Shown here one piece after another: positions 1 through 14,987 of a DNA stretch of 64,000 nucleotides. The notes below the pieces were generated by a model. That model was not told where the DNA came from, made no database searches, and worked only from the letters and a program-made list of their open reading frames with translations. A program made the position numbers and the translations under genes. The stretch is taken from positions 66,814,808 through 66,878,807 of the forward strand of contig OX381719.1 in assembly GCA_947462335.1 (NCBI GenBank), written 5' to 3'. The DNA comes from Harmothoe impar. Its lineage: Eukaryota; Annelida; Polychaeta; Phyllodocida; Polynoidae. Position 1 is the first letter of the stretch, and each line of letters starts with the position of its first letter.

Positions 1-3000
1 CACCACCAAACACTAGTAGTATACTACCACCACATGTAGGGTCCCTCATATCAGTCTTTTTATCCTGACACAAAGCAACAAGATTACAATAGAATAAAAA
101 TCTTTTTGCATACAATCAGAGCATTGCAACAATTGAATTGGTGTATTGCAGCAATTAAATAGGTGTATTGCACCGATGAAATTGGTGTAATCTAGATTTT
201 GGCAATTTACCATGTGGCTTCACTTAATTAGGAGCTCTAAAAGAACCTGTTACACTGTGTAATATACAACAGGCAGTCAGTGAGAAAGTAGGCAAACTCC
301 CAATAGATCTCATTCCTGGACAGGACACAGCAGTAACAAACCTCAACTGTCATGCGTGATGTCATGAAAAAAACGGACTGGTTAACTGAAAAATGAACGA
401 TATACACAGGTCACAAATTGAAGTGACTTTGATGTAAAATCACACACCTCATTAAATGTCACTCAACCAACATGCCAACTATAAAGATTGCATCCTTAAA
501 CTATAAAGCCTGCCATTGTGGAAGCCATATATATGTACTCAGCTGAAGGACAAGTGCACAGGGAACGATCTGGCAATGATGCTTTTAAAGAGAACACTGG
601 AATTAAATGAGATGAGTGAACTTCAAACCCTAGGGAGAACTTTAAACCTTATTGCTGTGAACATGAGTCCTCTCTGTATTGATTGAGTAGCAATGCACTG
701 TCATCATGCAACCTGGCCATCTAGTGTCTCAGATCTAGGCATCATGAAGGGGGAGCAGAGCAATCATGTCCCTCTACTGAGCACTATTTTACAGGTGTGC
801 CATCACATTAGGGATGTTGACATTAATTGGAATATACCGGACCGTACCCATATCCGCAGCAGGTCTCCAAGGTGAACAGCCTCTGGCGATAGAACAATGT
901 AGGTAATCGACACTAAGCATATTGCCTGATACAGCTCACCCTTTAATTCCTGGCACGATGGTTATAAAGCAAATATAACCAACCTGGCAATCAATATATA
1001 AAACCTTATATCAGGAACCTTAACATATTTGACTTTGTACACATCTAGAGCTACATTTGTGTGTTCACTTCTCAAAAACTAATAGTGCTTTAGGCAATAT
1101 GTCATGTTGCATATCATGTTGTAGCCAACCAGGGGCTAAAACACATGCGGATCAATGTCAACGTTCAATAGAAGGCTTAACAGAAGCTATCAACATCAGT
1201 CAGATGCAGAATAATGACAATATTATTTTTGGGCCCAATGGCTGGTGACTACGAGACTGAAAACGTTCATTGAAGATTGATTTTAACTAAAACAAAGATC
1301 ACATGGTATTAATTTTGATTTTATTATGAGGTCCACTGAGTTTTAGCTAATCAATCCTTACACTCCATGTAATCATTGAGATGGGATTTGATGACAGCAA
1401 CTTTAAAAGCCTCATCACAAAAACACGTTTTACAGATAATCTTTCCTTTTTTTTCTTTCCTGAATGCAGCACTGATTGGGTTGTTGGTAGTGCTCATTGA
1501 TGGGTCATGTAAGAAAGAAACCCTTCAAGGCACTAACTGAGAGACATAATTCATTTTGTATTTCTGCCAATAACAATTTAAAAAGCAGAGGTCTTTTTTT
1601 CAAATGGTAAGGGTTCTTACCTCAGGTAGTAAAGGACATTCATCAGAACATCAGATGTATCAGATAGCAGTAACACACACTCTGATATAAAAGAAAGGGA
1701 ACAGAGAGTGAATCAATGATTGGTGATTCCACAGAGTGAGCCTCTTATTGCTGTTGGTCAAAGTATATGAGCACATACCCTGAAACATCTCACCATGTCA
1801 ATGGAGGCATTTTGTTCTGTATGTCTATATCTATGATGCTATCGATGTATAACATGCACACCCATACAGCATCAATTATCTTTCATAGTAGCTTCTTCTT
1901 TCAGTGACCAACATTCTATTAAGTGGGCCCAGACAAAACATGGAGCTTTAATGTAGCATTGATGGTAATGCTTAGTTACATGCTTCCAAAATGGAAACTA
2001 GTACTCACAATTCTGTATTTCAAATTATGAGAGATTGGGCAATTTTCTATGGGAATAGTTTGCTCCTCAAAAACAAAATAAGTTTGCCTTTAAGTTGATT
2101 TTTTAGGGTGAAATGGAAATTGCTGGTGAATCTGATCAGTTATTTCTGATTTTCTCATGAATAAGGCAATGGAGAAAACACATAAAACAGGCTGACTCTA
2201 TCGAAAAACTAATCCTAATCAAGCAAATTAAAGTATTATGCACAATAAATGTGCTGGCTTGGAATAACTCAATACGTTTTATAGGAAAAGGTAACTAAGG
2301 GATCATTTCATTTTTTTGTAAAAGATGGTTTTTTAAATTTCAGAAATCTAAATGTCATGTTTGCATAACTAAATTTTCCATGATTCAGATAGTTCTCTTT
2401 TTTCACTCCTACATTGTTTCAAGTTAATGTTTATGAAGGTAATCTATGTGTTTGGTTTTAGACGTGGTTCCCTTGTGAAACATATTGATTTAGTGCCTGC
2501 ATATTGGGTGCACAGGTGCTTAGATTAAGTGCTATTGACTTTCAAGTCACATATACAGGTAGTTCAATGTTCCTAAAGAACATTAAGCTATGAACATTAT
2601 TACAGACATGTGACCTGGAAGTCAACTTCTGTGTGATATTGAAGTAAAGGATTTGATATCATTAGCTGTGGCATCACATGAGTTAGTATCTTCTATAATT
2701 GTGCAGCTGTCAGCTATAATCACAGAGTGCTTTATCTTGGCTGCCCTGTCTACCTGCCCCCTGGCATCACACACCACATCTTTATCCCATTACACACCTC
2801 ACCTAACCCAGTCATATCCCTCCAGGGGGGGCTGCTTCATGAACACTTAGATCATGTAAAGTGATATGCCATGATGTCCCTCCTGCTCCTCATATACGTC
2901 AAGGGGCCTGTTTCATCATCACTGGGATACAGGTCTCTCATTTACCCTAGTTTGCTAAATACTGCAAAGTGATGCAGTCCCATTAAAGCCACAGAGGTTT

Positions 3001-6000
3001 TGTATCTTTCAACATGTGCAAAGACTCTGGATAATATAAGTCTCATGCTACAAAGGAGAAATTGTTAAGAAAGTACTAATGTAAAGTGAAATGGCAAATT
3101 CAAAGAAATTGACTCAGGAACATTTTTCTGGTTTGCTGAAACAACCACCAGGGTGGTATCTTCACGGCTGGTAAGAGCTGCCTCCACAGGCTATTGACCC
3201 CACACAGTTCTGTCCTGAGATTGATTTCAGTTCACCATAGTCTATTTGTCTGTAACTTCTGTTCTGGCAGTGCTATTTCTTTGCCTCAAGTCTATATTGA
3301 CTGTATGGGTGTAGGGATCTGCATACACCTTGATTTAGGACAGTACCGACAATACTGAAAGTCCTTCAGCCAAACTGAGTTGAGCAGCCTGTAACGCATG
3401 ACTCTCCTCTTGTTTGTTACTAACAGCCTCTATCCACCTCTAAGTCTTCCAGCACTGTCTCCCGCTGATGTTATTTACCCACCTGGGAAGGGGACCACCC
3501 CATCTACTGTCCCGTCTTGTTGATGTAGGAGACAATTAACCTTAGTACAGGCTACAACAGGGTAGTAAGCACCTTCAGACCCTGCATGTATCCTGAGCCT
3601 GACAGATTGCTGCAGTGTACCTTTGAGATCAAAAGTGCTGTTTTGTCATCATGATAAATGAAGGCAGCAATATAGTGTATTTCCCATACTGTATTTTTAT
3701 CCAATGCTAGCCATGCATATTCAGACTCCTAGATGGCAGTCATCTTTAAAACAATTGGATTCAGTATTAACAGGCATGCATTTGCTCTGTTTGACAAAAC
3801 TAAATGTTAGGGAATCGATGCAAATTGATATTAACCAATTAAGAACTCTTTATCAAATCAATTTCAGAGGAAAACATTCTGATATTAGTAATTGCATGCA
3901 ATGAATGACGATCCTGAGTTGAATATTGACTTCTCAGAACGTGAAAAACTTGTCGTAATTAATTGTGAATTGTCAGCCTACTCATCAGTCTCATGTTTGA
4001 TAGGCAGGACTGGTGTGAATGAATGTGGAAATCAGATTAATTTTGTGGCAGTATTGCTTGAACCTTGCTCTCAATCAAAATCATTTCTCTGCTACTGAAT
4101 GTTGCAGAATTACTTTGTAAAATGTCTCAGTGGGTGTAGCTCATAGCTTGAAATAACTCTAGATGCCTTTTACTTGTGAATGCTGCACCAGTAAGTTAAG
4201 TAATACAAACTGAATATAATCGCCTCGAGGAAACGCTTCTGGCGGTAATGAAGCATGTATTTTACTGCTGTGCCCTGCAGTTGGAAGAGTGGCCTGGAGT
4301 CACAACATGCCATGTGTAGTGTTTGGTTTCCTGTTTTTATCTACATTAGTGTTTGCACTTAGAGCGCGTCATGGGACAGACCTATTGGAGTAAATGACAC
4401 CTGCTACCTGTCTGTAGTAAATGCAGCAATAACAACATGAATATTTCCTGGGTTAAGATAAACAGGAGTCCCGTATTTATTGAGAACAAAGTTGTTGAGT
4501 ACTGGTTGTATAAAGTTCAAAGCTACAGATGTTAATTATAGCACAGAGAGAATAGGGTAAAGGCATTGAATACTTTATGACATGCAAGCAAGTAATGTTA
4601 CATTCTAATTCTACAGCAGCCTGAAGCACCTCCCTCAGAAGCTACCAGACTCTGAGATGAATCCAATTCTGAGTACTGTGCCTTGCCATCAGGGGAAAAT
4701 CAGGAGATAATTTGGTGAGGGAGTGAGTTCTTGGAGAGGTAGTCTTTTTTCCAGGTGAGGTTGCATTTTGTCAGGAGAATCACTCACTGGTAATCAAATA
4801 GGAGAAGTAATTTTTCTGCACAGGGCTATATTGGTTTTACTCACCATTCAATGGTACTCTACTGAGATTGCTAATACCTCTGGCTACCTAAAATACCCAT
4901 TCAAAGGAAATCATTCACTTTGGGCACTGCGTGAGCTGTAGGGGAGGTGGGATTGGGAATAGGAGTGTGTCAGGGGAATCAGTCGTCAGTAATGAAATAA
5001 GAGAGGTCTCTGTGTGGGTCCTACAGGTGTCAATCTGGTCTACAGACAATACAAAGGTAGCCTGCAGAGGTTCATGATGTACAGGGGAAGCATTGTGACT
5101 GCCCTGTAGCTAAGACACTTACCACCAACTCATCTCTTTGAACTAACAGCCTCCAGTTAAGAAAATTAGAACTGTTTTTTTCCCTGAAGCAGAGAAGGTA
5201 TTTCAAAAAGTGGAACTGCTTTCAATACATTGATGTGCTTGACAAAATTACCTTAACAGACTCTGCTCAGAACACAGGAATACCCATACATTTAATGACC
5301 CGAGGTGGGGGAGGCGCAATGCAATAAGCTACAAAGATACATGTAATGCAATGTTTTCTTAACAGATATCCCTTGTATATCCCTTCTATGAAAGGAATCA
5401 GAAGCTTAGTATTTGTACATTGAATTTGGTTTAAAACAATAGTTACCACGTAGAGATTATTGTATTTGCTAAAAAAATAAAGTATAGACTGTGTATAACA
5501 CAGGTGGACACAGGTGTAGGGGCTTCCACAAACTCACATTACGTCTCATTTAACTGGAAGAAGAGGAACTGTAACACACAGATTGCATGTTAGTGAGGCA
5601 GTCCTGACTCCTGGTCCACGCCCATCTCCTCTGTCACCTGTACTCCACCTGTAAGGCACAGGTGGTGCTAAGCTGTATAGGGGAATCCTGCTTTAGGTAA
5701 AGACAGGTAAAATTACTATAACACATCCTATTATATTACCAGCACCTGTAAGGCACAGGTGGTGGTAAGCTATGTAGGGGGATCCTGCTTTACATAATGA
5801 CAGGTTAAATCACTACGTCATATCCTACTACTTTAGTATGATTTAAATGTTTAGATAATGGGGGTCAGTAGGTGATGATGTGAAGATTATATAAAGTTAC
5901 TGCAGAGGATACTGCTACTTAGCATTACCTCTTCACACTGTATTTCCAAAAGAATTGAGGAGATGCTACTCTCACCCTTCCCAACTTTGTTTCTTGCTAT

Positions 6001-9000
6001 GAACACGTAAAAGGGCCTACTCTATGTAACCCAGCAAACTGGTCTCCTCTGTCACCTCTACTTCACCTCTAAGGCACAGCTAGTGGTAAACTGTATAGGG
6101 GAATTCTACTTTAGATGGTGACTGGTAAAATAGCTAGATCGCATCCATTTATATTCACATAATTTAAATGCAGAATACAACCTCACATCCTACTGTATTT
6201 ATAAAATGTCAATGTTATGATATAGGGGGTCAGTAGGTTACTGCAGAAGATACTGCCACTTATCATAACCTCTTCACATTGTATTTTGAATGTTTTTTAG
6301 GACATAATATTCTCACCATTCGTAACATAGGCCTACTAAATGTAATCTACGTAAAATTCACTTTAGGACTGCAGCCATTACTATCCACGTTTGTTGGTGT
6401 ATCCATGGAGACCCCTTTGTGTCCCCTATCTAATTCAATATAAGTAACCAATCAATTCCAGCCTCATTTATGCTAATAGACACCCTGCTGTGGTTTTCAA
6501 TTTCCTGAACTGTACCAGTTAACCTTGGTAAGGCTGCATTCATGGACCATGCTTTGAGATTTTATTGCCCAAGATAGATTGTTTACATCATTGGAGCAAT
6601 GCTATTTATGGATAACTGTTAGAGAAGGGTTAATACTTCCTTGAGGCAGGAAGAAGAAATAAAAGGGGGAAGGTAATGTGGACAGAGTGGAGGAGAGTGA
6701 GAGAGAAGGAGCACCTTCAGATTGCCCTGCTATAGGTATATCATGTTGACCCATGTAGCAATACCCCTACCTACACAGGTTTATGGCCCACACTCAGACC
6801 GGTCCTACAGCATACCCTTTGTCTGTAGGGTCTCATATTTCAGTACACTGACTTCACTCGCTGCCATCTCTTGTCATAAAGTCTATCATAAATTGAATGG
6901 TCTAGTATCCTACATCACATTTGCCAGGTTCATCGCGTTATATAGTTTATTCTGTACAGCAACATTTTGTGAGAAGTGATTTACTTATTCACACTTTTTG
7001 CTTTCCCTATGTAATGCCTTGTAAACAATGCAATCATGGTCTCTATATATCTAAACAACAAGAACCAAATATTGACAGTACAAGCAGGGCCCTCGACTAG
7101 CCACAGGACTTTATGGTACTATTAGTGTTTAACGGTGCACGGTAAATGGGTAAGGGAACTACTCTAGCCTGACTGCCATTAGGCTTATCCCAATCCCTGC
7201 TGGTGGTTTATGGACCAGGGGGTGTTTGTATGAGTGGAAGCTGGAAAACAGCTGTTTTACTGTAAGCTGAGTAGGGTCAAGGGTCTTCATTCTATTATGA
7301 CAATGACTGAGAACGCTGTGGGGGAAGTGAAATGAAGTGCCAAAGTGTGTCAGGGGAATCAGTCATCAGTTATGAAATAGCAGAGGGCGCTGTCTGTGCC
7401 CTACAGCTGTAGATTTGATCCATAGTAAAAGGCCGCATGCTAATGTATGGTTGCTATGTTGGAGACTTTGTCCTGCAGCTAGCAGCCTCTGCTTTGATAA
7501 AGTAATGTCTTAAACCTCTACATTTCAGGGAATTAATCAACTTAAAATCCTGGAAGTACGTATATTTTCCCCATAGTCAAATGATTTGCAGCAGATTCAT
7601 AAGAGGTAAAAATCCATTAGTTGTACATCACTTCTTAACAACCACTATAATTCTCGCAAAATTAAAAGAAGGAAGCAATAAATTACCACTACACCTCTCT
7701 GCCCCCCTGATTAGTGTGATCTAGAATAAAGGCTGAATAATAAGTACAGCAAGTGTGTTGGCTGTTAGGCATTGGACATTTTGGAGTGATTTTTGATGTA
7801 TTGTGCCAACTTCTCTGTTCTACTCACCCTTAAAACTTAGGATTATTGAATACTTCTGTAGAATTTCTATTGGTACAGTCACAGCCACCCTGGGCAGCTT
7901 CTGAAAGTAGTTCTCCTCCTCTACAGCATGGCTGGCCGTATTAACAAGCACTTGAAGTAAAATCCACAGGATAAATGACAAGCCTAGGCTATTGCATCTG
8001 GTAATTGGACGTTAAAAAGTAAATCTGTTCTGGGGTTAATTTAGAACAACCAAGAATTCATTATCTTCAAATTACAGGAAGGTGGCAAAATTTGAATTGA
8101 CTTAATGCAGAATTTTTCCTTTTTTATTATGAAATGAATTCTATGACAATGCTTTCATTTAACACCATGCCCTTCTGTGCCATTATGTATTAATGCAGTA
8201 CAGGTTAGTGAATCAATGGAAACATATATCCTCGTCCTGGCCTATCTTATCTTGCCCAGAAACCCTGTACAATGTATAATTCAGAGCCAAAGGAGTGACA
8301 ACATGGAATTCACGGTCTTTGCTTTCCTGAGTTTATCTCCATTAGCGTTGGCCGTTTAGGAGTTAACAGAATGTAATGGTATCCTGCACCAGACTTTCCA
8401 CCTTCTACCTGTCAGTAAAACCGGAACAACAATCTAATTACCTCCTGGGTAAAGGTTAAGGTGGTTCCTGTGTCTGTAGAGAACACAGGCACATGTTTAC
8501 CTCTTCTACCTTTATACAGAGCTCTAGATGAAGCCCCTCTCTGTCATATTTACAGCTGTAGGTGTTGGTGCAGCACAAAGAGGTATATAAGAAGAGATCA
8601 GGGATCGTTGTAGAACCATCCTCATTGAGTCAAACTGTGCTAAACTGCCAAGCAACCAAACAGCCAAACTTTACCCTGAGGGCTTCCCTCAGAAGTTACC
8701 ACTCAGCTGTAAAACCCACTCCCAGCACTGCCTTCCCCAATCAGTGGGGATCAAAGCTAAATGTGGACGAGTGCTCGGGTTGAGGTGAGATGAGGTAGTC
8801 AGGGGCATCAGACACGAATAATCACATAGTAGAAGTCCTTGTCTGTGCCCATAGGTGTGGTTGAGGTCTTTAGGCACTCAGTGAGAGCCTGCAGTTCTTC
8901 ATGATGCAACTTGTATGGTGGGCACGCTGTCTCTGTCCTACAGGTGAGCCACTTAGCTGGAACCAATCTCTGAAATAACAGTCTCATGTAGAGTAAGCTA

Positions 9001-11813
9001 GAGTTGTGCTGAATCTAGCTCTACACCATTGAGGAACACATACGTACACAGACACTGCAGGGGTATTCAAGAAACAGCATGTCTCACATAGATGTATATG
9101 AATCACACACACACACATATATATAGATATAGATTACCTGCACGGAATTCAATTTCATCCTAAATCACCCCCAGGGTAACTCTGTAGATGCCTCCCAGAA
9201 CTGCAGCAGCAGCTGCTGAGAGTTTGAGGCAGCATTTACTTCAATTACATCGGGGACTGACTAAAAAGCAGGTGCCAGCATCCGTAATGCACGGTGTAGG
9301 GATTAAGAAGAAACACCTGTCAGCACACCTCCCTAGTTGATGTATACTTCTCTCTGTATAGCTTAAACATGATTTATCAGTATTTTCAGAAGGTGCATGA
9401 GAATTCTCAGACTTGAATATACTATTAATGGATTTCCCTTGTAGGTGCAAGGAGGCCATGAATGATGGTGTCATAGTGATTTCAAGTGATGCAAACTAAG
9501 CAAAGGGTTTTCAAGGATGCATCTTTGCTTCAGCTCTTACTTACCATAATGTAGTCATCAAACACTCTGACCTTGACTAGAAAGAAGGCAGTGTTAGCAG
9601 CAAACCTGGTCTGTAGGTGACATTAGGGTCTGACAGAACGGAAGGACAAGATTAGCCTGCTGCAGCTGGAGGAATGAGGAGAGAGGAGAGTCAGACACCA
9701 GAGGAGTTATTGTGATTAATGTAGGGTCAAAATAGCAGATGAGTGGCCAGGCTAGGTTATTTTTATGCCTCAGTCACTAACTGATGGTCATAAACAAGGT
9801 AACAAAGATTGTAGAAGGAGGTAAGAAATATATAGTGTACAATTACAAAATTTGACACTTTCAAAATTCGTCAGAAGTGCATCATTAGAAACTTCCGTTC
9901 TGAGCATTTTTAGAAGATACTGCATCACACAAGTGTCACAGTTGGGCTATCAATTGCTTTAAACTCCTTTGAATGGACCAGTGGGGACAGACCACTTCTT
10001 AACTGACAACCATGCTGTATGTGCTATGCTGGAAGTGCATCAGTGCACTACCAGTGGTTTACTGGTCCAGCAAGGACTGTGCCCACTGGGGGCATGGTTC
10101 CTATGTCTGTGTACACTTTATATATATACACAATACCATTTAGCAGCAGAGTAAAAAAAAACTATATAGTCCCAGCTATCTACTCCTCACTTCATCCAGA
10201 GTGTCTTTTCTGCACCAGCAAGCTTTCACCAGTTTCATATTGAGGCCGGTTTTCATGAATAACCTTCAGTCACTGCTGTATAGCAATGAGCTAGGGTGCT
10301 ATAATATAGCGCAGCCTCTGAGACCAGCCTTAGGTCAATGAATCAGCTGGAACACTGTGAGCAGAACCCTCCAGGCCACATCCAATATATACAGTGGCTT
10401 CAGGATTTTGGAGTGGATAATGATCCATATTAAAGCAAATTGCAATATATTATAAGTTAGTCATGAAGTCAGTTGTTTCACCGCAGATGGTCTTCATCCA
10501 TGTAGAATCATGGTATAGGGGGTGAAGCATTAAAGCTGTGAGCTTCCATTTAGAGGCAATTTATGTAATCCAATTTAAACCTCATCTCATGATATGAATA
10601 GCCTATAGATCATCCTGCCACCCTCTGAGATTTTCAATTTCCTGTACAGTCAGAAATAATTGCATGGAACACCAAGCATGGCATATCATAAGCTGACCCT
10701 AGGCAAGTTTTTCCTAGCTGAGCAAGGCAACTATATCCTACCATGAATAATGAATAGCTACAATCATGTTGATGGTGTTTAAAGTTAACTTGGAACTCTA
10801 AAGTTTATGTTGCAGATTGAAACCAAATTAAATTTGCTATGTCCTTTGTCGGCATAATGATTGAATGCAGCCTTTGTGATTTATACTGGAGGGCTGCCTT
10901 CAAGCCTCACAATGACAAAGGGCATGATACAGCAGAAGCACTTTGAGGGTATTATAGCGTTAAACAGCTATCATGGCAAACCAGGATTATTCTCCACCTG
11001 ATTACATGCTTCCTATACCATGAACAAAATGCAATCACAGGGGGCTGCTATAGAAGGGAGGAGGTATGAATAATGAAAGGGCAATCTAGTTTCCAATATA
11101 TACTTGGAAAAGTCTGTCTGCAGGCAAATTTGATATTATCAACAACTTTCTATGATAGAGGGAGTATCTATTAACTATCATGTATCTCACTTTTATTCAC
11201 CAAGAACTAGATACAATTGCCTGAATATAAATCCGTAATGTATAGTTGTTATGATGCATGGATACAGCTAAAGCAAGTAGCTCACTAGTGCTGCATGGAA
11301 GCATCATGCCATCATAAAGATAAGAGACACTCCAAAAGGGTGGCATGATGCACCAAATGATCAAGCCCACATGCTCACCCAAACCACGATGGTGCATCAT
11401 TAGAATGACATTCACCTTTTAAGGTTTGTGTCACAGAATGAATGATCAAGATGATGTATTTACGTGGTTACTGGACTTACATCTCTGACAGTCTCAATAC
11501 CTGATATTTAATTCACAAATTGTCCTGGTTATTGCATTATTGTATAACTCCATTAACTGACCATGAGCTTTATGTGTAAGGAGGTATGTATCTACTTACT
11601 ATGACATTATGTCCATCTTCAAAGTAATATGTAATGCTACCAGTTTATATCAGTTTAATTCCCAATGTTTTACAAGCTATAACACTTCAAGGTTTGTTTC
11701 ATGAATAACCTTCATATCATATCTTCACCCAAAGATCCTCTGGTTAGATACATTGTGGGAGCAGGTCACCTCATGGAGATAACACATTCATCCTGAGGGA
11801 TAAGCCTCATAAA
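1..11813. repeat. Unit A of the 28-kb tandem duplication, left non-coding part
   Basis: The first 22 bases recur exactly at 28,265-28,286, and colinear matches continue: about 510 with 30,243, 3,600 with 34,030, 4,255 with 34,978, 5,520 with 36,172, 6,722 with 37,362 and 8,177 with 38,804. By eye the match is loose and indel-rich up to about 5 kb, then close to identical. Short open frames here are not preserved in unit B, so I see no protein gene. A diverged local repeat containing AAGGCACAGGTGGT-like blocks recurs near 5,650, 5,755 and 6,070. A (CA)n/(TA)n tract lies near 9,100-9,130. The 11,180-11,340 stretch contains about 140 bp that unit B lacks. Confidence 0.8.
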
Positions 11814-12056
11814 CCCTTTAAGGACGGTTGTCACTAGAAGATGACGTTTTTCAGCATGATGCACCGATGCAGCCCCAGCGATTAACTCAACGGTGCTGCA
11901 TTGGTCCATCATGTTGACCCTTCAGCAGTCTCTGAACCCCGTAGGGTCAGAAAGATGTTTGAATGCAGCACTGGTAAGTTACTCACCAGTGCTGCATTCA
12001 TGCATCATGAGGACCAAGGGCATGATGCATTAATGCATAATGCCATCCTTAAAGGG
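11814..12056. mobile_element. piggyBac-like MITE (unit A copy), 243 bp
   Basis: Terminal inverted repeats read CCCTTTAAGGACGG on the left and, read inward from the right, CCCTTTAAGGATGG. Inside is a perfect 15-bp-arm hairpin starting GAATGCAGCACTGGT near 11,972, and further GATGCAC/GTGCATC inverted motifs. The unit B homologue at 43,290 has TTAA directly before its CCC end, which is the target typical of piggyBac elements; the right flank is TAAA, a decayed TTAA. No transposase frame is present. Both units carry the element at the same place, so it predates their duplication. The family assignment is inference from the ends only. Confidence 0.55.
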
Positions 12057-14987
12057 TAAACATGGCTGCTGTATACTAATGCTGTAAGGTCTTGTAATGG
12101 GGATCAGCCTGTAGGCCCAGCCTCAAAGCCATGTAATGAGCTCCAACATGATCATCAGCTAGCACTATAAGCCTGATCCATAATACACTATTCTCCAGGG
12201 TTCCTCTGTGTGGGCATGGACTTAATTAAAGGTTGAGCCCTGTATGCATATATCAGCATGGGATGTGGCAGGTATTGTCAGCATCCATACCTCATCCTAA
12301 AAATGGGGATAATGCATTTTGTTTCATCTGGGTGAAAGATAACAATTACAAAATCAGATGTGTAAAATGTAGCAAATACAAAACGAAGCATTTTCTCTGC
12401 TGAGGCCCCTGATTTATCATCGTTTTTAATAAACATACGATGTGAGCATCGCTTAACACAATTTGTGTAACATATGTTATATATTACAAGACCAGTCATC
12501 AGTTATCCATAAAGGGTTAAAGTCATGTATGTACTCCAATGTAGACCTCACGTCATTCTGTGAATGGTCTATAGATCAGGCCGTCACCCTGCTGAGATAT
12601 TCAATTTCCTGTGCCATCAGAAATAACTGCATTGAATACCTCAGATGGCATATGATGACCATGGGTAACCATATAATACATCCATGAATAAAACATTGGT
12701 ATCTAGGGTGTGTATTTATGGAAAATTCACTGAAGCCAGCTTCATCATTGGGATTGTATTTTAGGTGAAGGCATACTGTTTTATCAAAATTAAAAACTAA
12801 AGAAATAAAAGGAGGATTCACTTTAGCTGTGACATCCTGATTTGAACCATTTTCCCGGCAATATCTAAATATAAAAGCTCTCCTGAAGGTTACTGTATCC
12901 TTGATTAAGGACCAGGACACCTTTAGATATCTACCACGCAGCTTTCTACTCCTTATAACATGCTTCAGAAACCAAGAATAGAATCCAATCACTATAGACT
13001 ATCACAGAATGGAAGATATGAATAATGCATTTGCAATCTTGTTTCCAACCTATACTGGGGCGGGGCTGATACTTGAGTAGAATATGGATAGGTGCAGCTT
13101 AGACAGATGACATTGCAGTAGAATCACTTCATTTTGCGGCAGGCAGGATATAATAGTCCTAATACTATGAGGGGAGGCTCTATCAGATGTATAGTACTCC
13201 ACCCCTAAAGGAACTACTGCAGAATTATATAAACTAGTAGCTGCCAATAGCAAAGTAATCAAAATGTTCAACAAAGATAGAATAAAGATGGAGAAAGCGG
13301 AGTGTCAAATTCTGATACTCCCACACATTTTGGTCTTCCTTTTGTTTAGTTTGATACTTAAAGTATGGTGTGTTGAGCTTCTCTTTAAACCCCCCAATGA
13401 GGCCGTAAAGTTCCTTCAATACATATAGGATACATAGTGTTAAGGCTTCCTCCTACTGTCAACTATTTTGGTTGTAAAGAAGAACAGTGGTAGGACATTG
13501 GTAGTATGGACCCTCAAGAATGTGCATATATATTTTTTTATGCATACATGATAAATATTAAAGGCACCTGTTATAACTGGTGGTAGATAACACTTTGTGG
13601 CAGGAGATGTCAACATGCATCATGGTGAGGAGTCCATTAGCCGCAGCATGTTAAGTGTTTAAGTGTTAGAATGACGGCAGAATGGAGGCTGTGTCAGAGG
13701 TAGTTACCTCACACTGAGTAGTTACCGTAGTAACCTCACACTGAGTAGTTACCTCACACTGAGTAGGAGGTAGTTGGAGAAGGCACGTCTGGTATTGTGC
13801 AGCACTACTAGATGTGCCTGATTCACGGGATTCAAGTTACAAAGGGCACCAATTGAACAATACCAAGTTAATCACTTAGCGCTTAAAAAGAAGAATGAAC
13901 ATATCATTTCTCTACAATAAACTGTTTTTATATTTCTAGATGAAAATAGTGACAAGTTCTTACCAGAGCTTTGAGCAATACCAGGTTTCTAATCATAATA
14001 GTTACTTTAGTGGGGAACCGTTTATCCTTGGAGGGGCAGTGACGGAATCAGGAGAGGGGAGGGTCTCTGGTCCTAACGTCCTATATTATGTAAATTAGGG
14101 CATATCTAGAGGACCTTTGTCTGTCTTACATGGGTCCTTACTCTATGGTGCTTTTCCAACCTCTACTCTGTGCAAACACATGACTCAGGAAGTAATCATG
14201 TTGTTATCGCTATCTTCACTGACAGGTGGTGTGTAAAGAGGCTGGTAAACCATGATTACAACTCATCTACTGCCATTTATCTCTAACAGAATGTCACACA
14301 ACATCCAGGTCAAACACTTATGTACATAAACACAAACTCAACAGATTGCATGTTGTCATTCCCAGTGACCCAGGCTACTTATAGGACAAAGGACTTGATA
14401 CCAGTAGTAATTCCCTTCCACAGGTTTTACCTAGAAAACCAATGTTTCAAATTCCAACAGATACTGCATTTCCGAAACATGGCAGCTACATTTATGTATC
14501 CTAATGATAAAAAGGGACAGTGCATCAGAACACATATACAAGGAAGATTGAAGGCTTCATATTTATATAAGCATATGTACTTTTTGAATGCAAATATGAA
14601 TTGTAAGCCCTCATGTTAATATCCATACTGCCTAACGGGTCATTGCAGTCCCGCCCATTGGGATTTTCAATTTCAACTCTTGCGCGGAATAATCTTCATG
14701 AGAGCCCCTGAGTCACCTATTTTATGTATATACCCTTTTTGCTTGAGACAGAATATTAACTATCATGCAACATATGGCCCTAAGCGAGATGTGATTCCTC
14801 CTTCAGCGCTGCCTTATTTAAGTTGCTTTCATGACACTCCCATACATCAAATCAGTAATATGGTGAACTCAACTCCACATATGTTTCCTCTATTTATTAC
14901 AGAAACACATTTATGTCACATAATTAAGTGAGGTATAATTATGAAAATTGACCTCTTTTCTATAATTAAATCATTTATTTTTTCCAG
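12057..14987. other. Unit A non-coding DNA upstream of the rolling-stone-like gene
   Basis: This stretch is colinear with 43,533-46,364 of unit B at high identity. The longest open frame, 138 codons on the minus strand at 12,576-12,992, is split by stops and shifts in unit B, so it is not a conserved gene. A short amplification of a GAGTAGTTACC-containing motif occurs near 13,700-13,770 and is present once in B. The promoter and any 5' non-coding exon of the gene should lie here, but I cannot place a TATA box or start site with confidence. Confidence 0.6.

Noticed and set aside
6722..6979. 85-codon frame with a counterpart at 37,362-37,598
   Set aside because: The two differ by an in-frame gap within near-identical DNA; no domain, codon bias or splice signals to support a gene.
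12576..12992. 138-codon minus-strand frame upstream of copy A
   Set aside because: Its unit B counterpart (44,053-44,592) is broken by stops and a shift although the DNA is nearly identical, so no selection on a protein is visible.
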